In this document: in pieces, positions 1-7,043 of the stretch
Position numbering within the stretch: the stretch's first letter is position 1
Layout: each line of letters starts with the position of its first letter
NCBI GenBank assembly: GCA_902474645.1
Contig: CABRWN010000030.1
Location: forward strand, 1-15,892
Length of the DNA stretch: 15,892 nucleotides
DNA from: an uncultured Collinsella sp.
Lineage (GTDB): Bacteria > Actinomycetota > Coriobacteriia > Coriobacteriales > Coriobacteriaceae
Reading direction: 5' to 3'
Position numbers and translations under genes: made by a program
The notes under the pieces: model-generated
Databases searched by the model: none
Told to the model about the DNA's origin: nothing
Seen by the model: only the letters and a program-made list of their open reading frames with translations

Positions 1-1
1 A

Positions 2-2005
2 AGCTTCGGCGCGCGCGTGCATTGTAGCGGCGCGTCCTTCCAGATCAACCCCGGCGAGCGCTTCGCGCTCGTGGGACCCAACGGCGCCGGCAAAACCACC
101 ATGCTCAAGATCATCATGGGCATCGACAGCCCCGACGCCGGCCAGGTCCAGTACGCCAAGGACTGTCAGGTGGGCTACCTCGAGCAGGAAACCAACCTTG
201 AGCAAAAGGACACCACCATCCTTGCCGAGGTCATGGCCGCCGCCAAGGAAATCCGCCGCATGGGTGAGCGCGCCAACGAGCTGCAGGCCCAGATCACCGA
301 GCTATCCGAGCAGGGCAAGGACGTCGACGCGCTCCTTAACGAGTACGGCCAGGTCCAAGACCGCTTTGAGCACCTGGGCGGCTACGAGCTCGAGAGCAAC
401 GCCCGCAAGATCCTGTCCGGCCTGGGCTTTAAGGTCACCGACTTTGAGCGCCCGTGTTCTGAGTTCTCGGGCGGCTGGCAGATGCGCATCGCGCTCGCGA
501 AGCTCTTCCTGCGCCATCCCGACTTGCTGCTTTTGGACGAGCCCACCAACCACCTGGACCTCGAAAGCGTCCAGTGGCTGCGCGGCTTTATCGCCAACTA
601 CGACGGCGCCGTCCTCATCGTCAGTCACGACCGCGCTTTCATGGACGCCTGCGTCGACCACGTCGCCGCGCTCGAGAACCGCCGCGTAACCACCTACACC
701 GGCAACTACAGCAGCTATCTCAAGCAGCGCGAGGACAACCTGGAGCAGATGCGTGCCAAGCGTGCCGCCCAGGAGCGCGATATCGCCCACATGCAGGTCT
801 TCGTCGACAAGTTCCGCTACAAGCCTACCAAGGCCGCCCAGGCGCAGGAGCGCATCCGCAAAATCGAGCAGATCAAAAAGGAGCTCGTCATCCTGCCCGA
901 GGGCCACAAGCACATCGACTTTAAGTTCCCCGACCCGCCGCGCTCCGGCGACATGGTCGTGGGCCTGGAGGGCGTATCCAAGTCCTACGGCGAGAAGCAC
1001 ATCTATAGCGACATCGACCTCAAGCTCTACCGCGGCGAACACGTGGCGCTCGTCGGCCCCAACGGCGCCGGCAAGTCCACGCTCATGAAGATCATCGCCG
1101 GCCTGGAGCCGCCCACCACCGGCACCCGCGACCTGGGCACCAACGTGGGCGTCGCCTACTATGCCCAGCACGCGCTCGAGGGCATGACCGAGTCCAACAC
1201 CGTCCTGCAAGAGATCGACACCGTCACGCCCAAGTGGACCGTGCCGCAGCAGCGCAGCCTGCTGGGTGCCTTCCTGTTTGGCGACAATGATTCCATCGAA
1301 AAGCAGGTACGCGTCCTCTCCGGCGGCGAAAAGGCGCGTCTGGCCCTGGCCAAAATGCTCGTGGCGCCCGAGGCGCTCCTGTGCCTGGACGAGCCCACCA
1401 ACCACCTGGACATCGACTCGGTGGACATGCTCGAGAACGCCCTGCAAAACTTCCCCGGCACCATCGTGCTGATCAGCCACGACGAGCACCTGGTGCGCGC
1501 CGTGGCCAACCGCGTCATCGACATCCGCGACGGACAAGTCACGGTCTACGACGGCGACTACGACTACTACCTCTACAAGCGCGAAGACCTCGCAGCCCGC
1601 GCCGCCGCCGAGGCGGCAGGGGAGAGCGTGCCTGCCGCGGCCAAGTCCACCAAAGCCAGCGCCGCCCAGGCCGACACCCCCGCCGCGACGCCCAAGCCGG
1701 CCGAGGGCAAAAAGACCAAGGAGCAAAAGCGCGCCGAGGCCCAGGCCCGCGCCGCGCTCAACAAAAAGCTCAAGGGCGTGCGCAACCAGCTCAAGAAGAT
1801 CGAGGCGGAGCTCGACAAAAAGCGCGCCCGCTATGACGAGCTTATGGAATTGATGGCGAGCGAAGAGCTTTATGCCGATCAGGAAAAGTTCAACGCCGCG
1901 CTGGGGGAATATAACGGCCTTAAGCAAGAGCTGCCCAAGCTCGAGGACGAATGGCTCGAGCTTTCCACCCAGATCGAAGAGGAGACCGCGCGTGAACTCT
2001 CGTAA
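2..2005 (+). CDS. ABC-F family ATP-binding protein, 5'-truncated by the window edge
   Basis: This is a soluble ABC-F ATPase with two nucleotide-binding domains and no membrane segments. Members act on the ribosome, in translation regulation or antibiotic protection; which role applies here cannot be told. The first domain has Walker A GPNGAGKTT (bases 74-100), signature FSGGWQ and Walker B LLLLDEPTNHLD near 530-560. The second has GPNGAGKST (about 1057-1083), LSGGEKARLALAK and LLCLDEPTNHLD near 1380-1410. A basic, helical interdomain linker (about 720-910) separates them. An Ala/Lys-rich stretch and a coiled coil (about 1590-2000) form the C-terminus, as in Uup-like members. Reading is open from base 2 and encodes SFGAR before the first in-frame GTG at 17, which matches the usual 'SFGAR..FSGASF' N-terminal strand. 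The true start therefore lies upstream of the window, and GTG 17 is not the start. The stop is TAA 2003-2005. Confidence 0.93.
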   Translation, partial: SFGARVHCSGASFQINPGERFALVGPNGAGKTTMLKIIMGIDSPDAGQVQYAKDCQVGYLEQETNLEQKDTTILAEVMAAAKEIRRMGERANELQAQITELSEQGKDVDALLNEYGQVQDRFEHLGGYELESNARKILSGLGFKVTDFERPCSEFSGGWQMRIALAKLFLRHPDLLLLDEPTNHLDLESVQWLRGFIANYDGAVLIVSHDRAFMDACVDHVAALENRRVTTYTGNYSSYLKQREDNLEQMRAKRAAQERDIAHMQVFVDKFRYKPTKAAQAQERIRKIEQIKKELVILPEGHKHIDFKFPDPPRSGDMVVGLEGVSKSYGEKHIYSDIDLKLYRGEHVALVGPNGAGKSTLMKIIAGLEPPTTGTRDLGTNVGVAYYAQHALEGMTESNTVLQEIDTVTPKWTVPQQRSLLGAFLFGDNDSIEKQVRVLSGGEKARLALAKMLVAPEALLCLDEPTNHLDIDSVDMLENALQNFPGTIVLISHDEHLVRAVANRVIDIRDGQVTVYDGDYDYYLYKREDLAARAAAEAAGESVPAAAKSTKASAAQADTPAATPKPAEGKKTKEQKRAEAQARAALNKKLKGVRNQLKKIEAELDKKRARYDELMELMASEELYADQEKFNAALGEYNGLKQELPKLEDEWLELSTQIEEETARELS

Positions 2006-2288
2006 GGCCACTGCCGTGGCGATGAGCGTCATCGCCATCGCCTGTCGCATCTGCGGCATTTTTATGAGTGCGATGACCGTGCTGCTGTGCTTTAGCGGCC
2101 TGACCGCCAAGCTGCAGATCGTAGGCTTTGTCGTTGAGCTTTCACGCGCGCTGCCGAGCGCCATCGCCGGCTACGGCGTCATCACGTCGCCCTTTGGCGG
2201 CGTGTTCCGCTTAGATTACGCCATCGTCGCTGTGATCCTGTTTGTAATTGACTACCTGCTCACGCGCGCCTCGCGCCGCGTCCGCTAG
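1992..2288 (+). CDS. small hypothetical membrane protein (98 aa)
   Basis: I do not recognise this family. The GTG start at 1992 is chosen because an AGAGGAGA ribosome-binding site (1978-1985) sits six bases upstream. The reading frame is open further 5', but that part lies inside the ABC-F gene. The protein begins with a short basic tip (MNSRK). A long hydrophobic segment follows at about residues 7-35, with a second weaker one around 41-60 and a third at about 76-91. It ends in a basic tail (TRASRRVR), so two or three membrane passes are likely. It overlaps the ABC-F gene by 14 bp and stops 9 bp before the M50 protease, so it is probably co-translated with both. An alternative start is ATG 2022, which has no evident ribosome-binding site. 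No function can be assigned. Confidence 0.7.
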   Translation: MNSRKATAVAMSVIAIACRICGIFMSAMTVLLCFSGLTAKLQIVGFVVELSRALPSAIAGYGVITSPFGGVFRLDYAIVAVILFVIDYLLTRASRRVR

Positions 2289-2297
2289 GGGAGTGCC

Positions 2298-2981
2298 ATG
2301 TCCAGCAGCTACCTCATGAACCTGCTTGCCAGCGCCGTTGCCGTCATCGTTGGCATCGTGATCCACGAGAGCGCGCACGCCGCCGCAGCCTGGGCGCTCG
2401 GCGACAAAACGGCTCGCTCGCGCGGCCGCGTCTCGCTCAACCCGCTCAACCATATCGACCCGTTTGGCACCATCATCCTGCCGCTGCTCATGCTCGCAGC
2501 CGGTGGCCCAGTGTTCGCCTTTGCCAAGCCCGTGCCCGTCTACCTCAACAACCTCAAGCACCCCAAGCGCGACGAGGTCCTGGTGAGTGCGGCCGGCCCT
2601 GCATCGAACATCGCACTCGCGTGTCTCGCGGCCGCCCTCATGCGTGCGACATACGGCAACCTCTACACCAGCATGTCCTTTGCCGTGGCATCGCAGATCA
2701 TGAACTTCGGCGCCACGTTCATCGTAGTCAACCTGTCACTCGCGTTCTTTAACCTCATCCCGATCCCGCCGCTCGACGGCTCGTCGATTATCGTCCCGTT
2801 CCTCAAGGGAAAGGCGCTCGCCAACTACTATCGTCTGCAGCAATACGCCATGCCCATACTCATCCTGGTGCTGTACCTGCTGCCCATGTGGACCGGCATC
2901 GATGTGATCGGCCGCTATTTCGACGTTACCGTGTATCCGCTTGCTGAGCAGCTGCTCAACTTCGCAATCGCCAACATCTAA
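2298..2981 (+). CDS. site-2 protease family (M50) membrane metalloprotease
   Basis: This is a predicted intramembrane zinc metalloprotease of 227 aa, which would cleave membrane-embedded substrates; its substrate is unknown. The zinc motif HESAH lies at residues 23-27 inside the first hydrophobic helix, so His23 and His27 are ligands and Glu24 the catalytic base. The third ligand is Asp160 in NLIPIPPLDG (residues 152-161), the typical M50 C-terminal motif. Further hydrophobic segments lie at about 57-75, 95-115, 128-150 and 175-195. No PDZ or CBS domain is present, so it belongs to the short stand-alone type seen in Firmicutes and Actinobacteria, not RseP or SpoIVFB. The start ATG 2298 has AGGGGAG (2287-2293) upstream. 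The family commonly sits directly before scpA, as here. Confidence 0.9.
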   Translation: MSSSYLMNLLASAVAVIVGIVIHESAHAAAAWALGDKTARSRGRVSLNPLNHIDPFGTIILPLLMLAAGGPVFAFAKPVPVYLNNLKHPKRDEVLVSAAGPASNIALACLAAALMRATYGNLYTSMSFAVASQIMNFGATFIVVNLSLAFFNLIPIPPLDGSSIIVPFLKGKALANYYRLQQYAMPILILVLYLLPMWTGIDVIGRYFDVTVYPLAEQLLNFAIANI

Positions 2982-2989
2982 GGTAAACT
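2961..2989 (+). promoter_or_regulatory. weak candidate sigma70-type promoter before scpA
   Basis: TTCGCA (2961-2966) and TAAACT (2984-2989) are separated by exactly 17 bases, and each matches four of six positions of the TTGACA/TATAAT consensus. The pair straddles the M50 stop codon in front of the only sizeable gap in the window. Initiation would fall near 2996, just before the hairpin at 2997-3015. This is pattern matching only. Confidence 0.25.
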
Positions 2990-2996
2990 TACAGGT

Positions 2997-3015
2997 CGAC
3001 CGTGCAAAACGGTCG
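2997..3015 (+). other. 7-bp perfect hairpin between the M50 protease gene and scpA
   Basis: CGACCGT (2997-3003) pairs perfectly with ACGGTCG (3009-3015) around a five-base GCAAA loop. No T-run follows (the next bases are TAACA), so it is not a convincing intrinsic terminator. It could be a 5'-UTR hairpin if transcription starts at the candidate promoter just upstream, or a processing site within a longer transcript. The remainder of the gap, up to the scpA ribosome-binding site, shows nothing else I can name. Confidence 0.4.
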
Positions 3016-3065
3016 TAACATGCACCCAAACCGCTCCGCGAAGGCGCCGTCAAAGGAGGTCGAAG

Positions 3066-3878
3066 ATGTCGTATCGCGTGTCGACGCAGGTCTACAGCGG
3101 ACCGTTCGACCTGCTGCTGCAGCTGGTAACCCGCCAAAAAGTAGATATCGGCGCCATCTCCATCAGCGAGGTGGCCGAGCAGTACCTTGCCGAGGCCGAG
3201 CGCATCGAGGCGCTGGACCTGGACGTGGCGAGCGACTTTTTGCTGGTCGCGGCAACACTTTTGGACATCAAGGCTGCCTCTCTGGTGCCGCAGGAGGCCC
3301 CGCGCAAAGTCGATGACGACGATGACGAGTTCGACGAAGACCTTGAGGAGCTCAGCACGCTTGACGGCGACGCGCTGCGTGAGGTCCTGATCCAGCGCCT
3401 GATTGCCTACAAGCAGTTTAAAGGCGCGGCTGCGGCCCTCGGTGCGCGCATGCAGGCCGAAAGCCGCATGCACCCGCGCGTGGCCGGCCCCGACCCTGAG
3501 TTCCTTGGGCTCATGCCCGACTACCTGGCCGGCATTACCCTGCGCGGCCTCGCCGTCATCTGCGCCGACCTGGACGGCAAGCGCCAGACCTTCCTGCTGG
3601 AGGCCGAGCATGTGGCGCCGCATCGCGTACCGCTCGACCTGACCGTGGCCTCAGTCGACCGCTTTACCATGGCGCACCAAACCTGCACCTTCCGCGAGCT
3701 ACTGGACGGCGATGCAACAACCGAGCAGCTCGTCGTCACCTTCCTGGCCATGCTTGAGCTTGCCAAGCGCGGCTCGCTCACGCTGAGCCAGGACGAGATC
3801 TTCGGAACCATCTGCATCAACCGCGTCGAGGGCGCCGAGGCCTATGTGCCCGGCGAGGGCCCCGAGCTCACCGAATAG
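3066..3878 (+). CDS. scpA: segregation and condensation protein A
   Basis: ScpA is the kleisin subunit that bridges the two heads of the SMC dimer and, with ScpB, forms the bacterial condensin complex on the chromosome. The 270-aa product matches the family length. The N-terminus carries the conserved FDLLLQLV (residues 14-21) and a run like VDIGAISISEVAEQYL, which form the SMC-neck-binding helical region. An acidic linker (about residues 83-97, rich in Asp/Glu) follows. The C-terminal winged-helix part contains LAMLELAKRGSLTLSQDEIFG, typical of the segment that contacts the SMC head. The start ATG 3066 has the strongest ribosome-binding site of the window (AAGGAGG, 3053-3059). It lies 11 bp before scpB, its functional partner. 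Confidence 0.95.
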   Translation: MSYRVSTQVYSGPFDLLLQLVTRQKVDIGAISISEVAEQYLAEAERIEALDLDVASDFLLVAATLLDIKAASLVPQEAPRKVDDDDDEFDEDLEELSTLDGDALREVLIQRLIAYKQFKGAAAALGARMQAESRMHPRVAGPDPEFLGLMPDYLAGITLRGLAVICADLDGKRQTFLLEAEHVAPHRVPLDLTVASVDRFTMAHQTCTFRELLDGDATTEQLVVTFLAMLELAKRGSLTLSQDEIFGTICINRVEGAEAYVPGEGPELTE

Positions 3879-3889
3879 GAGCCGCAACC

Positions 3890-4618
3890 ATGTCAACCCT
3901 TTCAACGCTGGAGGCAAACAGCCTCAAAGGCGCCCTCGAGGCGCTGCTGCTGGTGTCAAGCGACCCGGTGAGTGCGCCCGCGCTGGCCGACGCACTGGAT
4001 ATCGCCCCCGGCGAGTGCGCGTCGCTGCTCGCCGAGCTCAAGGTTGAGTACGAGGAGGCCAACCGCGGCTTTCAGCTGCGCGAGGTCGCCGGCGGCTGGC
4101 GCCTGTTCACGCATCCTGCCTACCACGACGTAGTCGAGGCCTATGTGTTGAGCTGGGACACGCAAAAGCTGTCGCAGGCGGCGCTCGAAACCCTGGCCGT
4201 GATCGCATACCACCAGCCCGTAACGCGCGAGGTGGTCAAGGGCATCCGCGGCGTCAACTCAGACGGCGTCATCGCGTCGCTCGTGGACAAGGGTCTGGTG
4301 CGCGAGCTCGGCCGTGACCCCGAGCGCGGTCAGGCCATCATTTACGGCACGACCAACGCCTTCTTGGAAAAGTTCGGCCTGCGCTCCACCCGCGACCTAC
4401 CCGATCTGGAGCAGTTTGCCCCCGACGAGCAGTCGCGCCAGTTTATCCGCGAGCGCCTGAGCGGCCGCAGTATTCAGTCCACGCTCGAGGAGCAAGCCGA
4501 GGACCTGGACGAAGAGCGCGAGCTGCTCGATACCGATATTGATGATGTCGAGGCGGTCGGTGGCGAGGAATTCCTGGCCACCGACGACACTGCGGAGGAC
4601 ACGCATGATGAGGACTAA
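3890..4618 (+). CDS. scpB: segregation and condensation protein B
   Basis: ScpB dimerises and binds the central part of ScpA to regulate the SMC-ScpAB condensin. The 242-aa product shows the two-winged-helix layout. The N-terminal domain begins LKGALEALLLVSSDPVSAPALA. The second contains the family's most conserved block, LAVIAYHQPVTREVVKGIRG, followed by IASLVDKGLVRELGR and the YGTTNAFLEKFGL strand. The last 60 or so residues are very acidic (Glu/Asp-rich) and probably disordered, a variable tail in this family. The start ATG 3890 follows AGGAG at 3877-3881. The 3' end overlaps the proposed rluB start by 14 bp, pointing to translational coupling. Confidence 0.95.
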   Translation: MSTLSTLEANSLKGALEALLLVSSDPVSAPALADALDIAPGECASLLAELKVEYEEANRGFQLREVAGGWRLFTHPAYHDVVEAYVLSWDTQKLSQAALETLAVIAYHQPVTREVVKGIRGVNSDGVIASLVDKGLVRELGRDPERGQAIIYGTTNAFLEKFGLRSTRDLPDLEQFAPDEQSRQFIRERLSGRSIQSTLEEQAEDLDEERELLDTDIDDVEAVGGEEFLATDDTAEDTHDED

Positions 4619-5702
4619 CGAAGTAGGGGAGACGTGCACCGCAAGTGCCACGGGCGCCACGACGCCCGCAGGCGACGCCCAGCCCGTCTATCCGCACACC
4701 ATGCGCCTGCAGCGCTTTTTGGCGCGCGCGGACGTGGCGAGCCGCCGCGGCTCAGAGGACCTGATGACCGCCGGCCGCGTGACCGTCAACGGCCAGGTCG
4801 CGACCGAGCTGGGCACCAAGGTCGATGTTGACCGCGACCATATCGAGGTCGACGGCATGCCCGTCAAGCTCAACCAGGGCGCCGTGTACCTGATGCTCTA
4901 CAAGCCGACCGGCTACCTCACCACCACGAGCGATCCACAGGAGCGCCCTTGCGTGGCCGACCTGGTCCCGCGCGACCGCTTTCCGGGGCTCTTCCCGGTG
5001 GGTCGTCTGGACCGCGACACCACGGGCCTTTTGCTCTTTACCACCGACGGCGACCTGTCGCAGGACCTGCTGCACCCCAGCAAGCATGTCTATAAGACCT
5101 ACCAGGCACTCGTGGACGGGCAGCTGACCGACCGCGACCTCACGCCGCTCCGTCGCGGCATCGAGCTCGACGACGGCCTGTGCCAGCCGGCGATCTGCCG
5201 CGTCATAAACGCGCGCGAGGCCGAGGCTCCGCAAGGCATCAAGCCCGGCACCACCGCCGTGGAGGTCATCATCCGCGAGGGACGCAAGAACCAGGTCAAG
5301 CGCATGCTGAGCAAGATTCACCATCCGGTAATCCGTCTGCACCGCTGCAACTTTGCCGGCCTTGAGCTCGAGGGCGTGGCCAAGGGCTCGTGGCGCGAGC
5401 TCACCGACCGCGAGGTGCAGATCCTCAAAAGCGGTGGCATCCTGCCCAAGCAGGCGAGCGCCAAGCGCAACAGCGGCAAGCCCCAAGACACGCCCGCGGC
5501 ACAGCCACGGTTCTGCGCCCAAGCGCAACACCTACCGCGAGCGCTACACGGGCTAGACAGACCACCAACCCGCAACGCCCGCGAACCATACCAGCACGTC
5601 AACCATCGAAAGGAAGCAATGCATGATCGTCGCCATCGACGGCCCTGCCGGTTCCGGCAAGTCCACCATCGCCAAGGAGATCGCCCGCCAGCTGGGCTTT
5701 AA
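4605..5702 (+). CDS. rluB: rRNA large-subunit pseudouridine synthase, RluB/RsuA family; C-terminal tail probably frameshifted
   Basis: This enzyme isomerises a specific uridine of 23S rRNA to pseudouridine. It has an S4 RNA-binding domain at about residues 33-80 (MRLQRFLARADVASRRGSED) and an RsuA-type catalytic domain with the signature GRLDRDTTGLLLFT, whose catalytic Asp136 is encoded at 5010-5012. REGRKNQVKRML follows as expected. ATG 4605 is chosen because GGAGG at 4594-4598 precedes it; ATG 4701 (MRLQRF) fits the domain boundary but has no ribosome-binding site. As read, the frame runs to 5702, giving 365 aa and overlapping cmk by 80 bp. The tail after about residue 300 looks non-native, with several CTA, CGA and AGA codons. 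Another frame ends in APKRNTYRERYTG at TAG 5554-5556, a much more likely C-terminus. A single-base insertion within about 5481-5512 would explain this, and the restored product would be 316 aa. Confidence 0.88.
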   Translation: MMRTNEVGETCTASATGATTPAGDAQPVYPHTMRLQRFLARADVASRRGSEDLMTAGRVTVNGQVATELGTKVDVDRDHIEVDGMPVKLNQGAVYLMLYKPTGYLTTTSDPQERPCVADLVPRDRFPGLFPVGRLDRDTTGLLLFTTDGDLSQDLLHPSKHVYKTYQALVDGQLTDRDLTPLRRGIELDDGLCQPAICRVINAREAEAPQGIKPGTTAVEVIIREGRKNQVKRMLSKIHHPVIRLHRCNFAGLELEGVAKGSWRELTDREVQILKSGGILPKQASAKRNSGKPQDTPAAQPRFCAQAQHLPRALHGLDRPPTRNAREPYQHVNHRKEAMHDRRHRRPCRFRQVHHRQGDRPPAGL

Positions 5703-6309
5703 CAAGCTCGACACGGGCGCCATGTACCGCGCCGTCACCTTCGCCGCGCTCGACCGCGGCATCGACCTGGACGACGAGGCAGCCATCGACGCCCTCGCCG
5801 AGCAGATCGAGATCCGCTTTACCAACGGCACCGGCGAGGACACGCGCCTGACCATTGACGGCCAGGACGCTTCGGCCGCCATCCGTACCCCGCAGGTCGA
5901 CGCCAACGTGTCCAAGGTCTCGGCCTACCCGGGCGTGCGCGCCGCCATGCTCATCCATCAGCGCCGTGCCGCAGAGGACCGCGATATCGTGGCCGAGGGT
6001 CGCGACATCGGAACCGTCGTGTTCCCTAACGCGCAGGTCAAGGTCTTCCTGACCGCCGACCCGCGCGAGCGCGCCCGCCGCCGCGTGCTGCAGCGTCACC
6101 AAAACGACGCCCAGCCGCTCACATCCGAGCAGCTCGAAGCCGAGGTCGACGAGACCCTCGACGCCCTTAAGCAGCGCGACAAGCTCGACAGCAGCCGCGA
6201 GGTCGCCCCGCTCCTGCCCGCCGAGGACGCCGTGCACGTCGACTCCACCGCCCACACCATCGACGAGGTCGTCTCGATAATCGAGAACCTCATCAACCAG
6301 AGGAGGTAG
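5623..6309 (+). CDS. cmk: (d)CMP kinase
   Basis: Cytidylate kinase phosphorylates CMP and dCMP with ATP to the diphosphates in pyrimidine nucleotide metabolism; it is cytosolic. The 228-aa product has the usual bacterial length. It starts MIVAIDGPAGSGKST, with the P-loop at residues 7-15. The nucleotide-binding segment LDTGAMYRAVT lies at about 29-39 and the GRDIGT motif (about 127-132) is present. LTADPRERARRR is the arginine-rich lid. ATG 5623 is preceded by AAAGGAAG at 5609-5616. ATG 5619, four bases upstream, is in the rluB frame and does not give a kinase. The 3' end carries the plsC ribosome-binding site (AGGAGG, 6301-6306). Confidence 0.96.
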   Translation: MIVAIDGPAGSGKSTIAKEIARQLGFNKLDTGAMYRAVTFAALDRGIDLDDEAAIDALAEQIEIRFTNGTGEDTRLTIDGQDASAAIRTPQVDANVSKVSAYPGVRAAMLIHQRRAAEDRDIVAEGRDIGTVVFPNAQVKVFLTADPRERARRRVLQRHQNDAQPLTSEQLEAEVDETLDALKQRDKLDSSREVAPLLPAEDAVHVDSTAHTIDEVVSIIENLINQRR

Positions 6310-6312
6310 CCC

Positions 6313-7041
6313 ATGCGCCTGTTTAAGCAGACGCCCGAGGATTACTACAACGCCCCCTACGCCGAGTTTCCAGCGCTCATCCGCGGCACCGTCGTCGTAG
6401 TCATGGCCATCCTTTGGGCCTTCTCTAAGCTCATGTGGCGCTGGAAGGTAGAGGATGCTGACCTGCTGTTTGAGCGCCAGGACGGCCGCGGCAGCGTGGT
6501 CATCTGCAACCACACCTCGATGGCCGAGCTCTTGGCCGTGGAGACGGCGCTGTTCTTTGGCGGGCGCCGCATTCGTCCCATCTTTAAGTCAGAGTTCGCC
6601 AAGAGCAAGATTGTGCGCTGGGCCTTTAGCCGCGTTGGCGGCATCCCCGTGGAGCGTGGTACTGCCGATATGAAGTGCCTGCGCGCCGCCCAGCATGCTC
6701 TGCAGCGCGGCGAGGACGTCCTGATCTTCCCCGAGGGCACGCGCATCCGCTCGCGCGAGATCAAGCCCGAGGTCCACGGCGGTTTTGCGCTCATCGCCCA
6801 GATGGGCAAGGCGCCCGTTAACCCGCTCGCCATCTGCGGCTGGTCCGACATCACGCCCGCGGGCAAAAAGCTCATGCGTCCCAAGAAGTGCTGGATTCGT
6901 GCCGGCAAGGCCGTCTCGTTTTCCGATGCACCGGCCGGGCTAAAGCGCACGGAGCGCCTGGCTTGGTTTGAGTCCGAGGCCATGAACCGTGTCTACGCCA
7001 TGCGAGACGATCTGTGCGCCGAGCATCCGGGTAGGTTCTAG
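6313..7041 (+). CDS. plsC: PlsC-like 1-acylglycerol-3-phosphate O-acyltransferase
   Basis: This is a membrane-associated glycerolipid acyltransferase of 242 aa. By family, it would add the second acyl chain to lysophosphatidate to give phosphatidate. One hydrophobic segment at about residues 22-41 anchors it. The motif I region reads NHTSMAE (residues 66-72), so His67 is followed four residues later by Glu72 (GAG at 6526-6528) and not the Asp of the canonical HX4D. Later motifs are intact: SRVGGIPVERG (106-116) and FPEGTR (139-144), followed by a proline-containing APVNPLAI strand. The start ATG 6313 is 3 bp after cmk, with AGGAGG six bases upstream. The context of plsY and gpsA further down supports a phospholipid role. 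The acyl donor and the acceptor specificity are inferred. Confidence 0.88.
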   Translation: MRLFKQTPEDYYNAPYAEFPALIRGTVVVVMAILWAFSKLMWRWKVEDADLLFERQDGRGSVVICNHTSMAELLAVETALFFGGRRIRPIFKSEFAKSKIVRWAFSRVGGIPVERGTADMKCLRAAQHALQRGEDVLIFPEGTRIRSREIKPEVHGGFALIAQMGKAPVNPLAICGWSDITPAGKKLMRPKKCWIRAGKAVSFSDAPAGLKRTERLAWFESEAMNRVYAMRDDLCAEHPGRF

Positions 7042-7043
7042 CC

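Noticed and set aside
17..19. GTG 17 as the start of the ABC-F gene
   Set aside because: The frame is open to base 2 and encodes residues conserved in the family, while only 16 bases are available upstream. The real start is outside the window.
302..2164. A 620-codon open frame on the minus strand opposite the ABC-F gene
   Set aside because: The + strand encodes an unmistakable ABC-F protein. Long antisense frames are expected where third positions are nearly all G or C, and the antisense product is a low-complexity Leu/Val/Gly-rich sequence with no motif.
2997..3015. Hairpin as an intrinsic terminator of the M50 gene
   Set aside because: The stem is only 7 bp and is followed by TAACA, not a T-run, so it is reported only as an unassigned hairpin.
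3302..3358. Asp/Glu-rich stretch in scpA as a repeat or foreign insertion
   Set aside because: An acidic flexible linker between the N- and C-terminal domains is normal in ScpA, and the frame continues undisturbed.
5623..5702. rluB and cmk as a genuine 80-bp dual-coding overlap
   Set aside because: The rluB-frame translation here is Arg/His/Pro-rich and uses atypical codons. Cmk's P-loop is encoded in the other frame, so a frameshift upstream is simpler.
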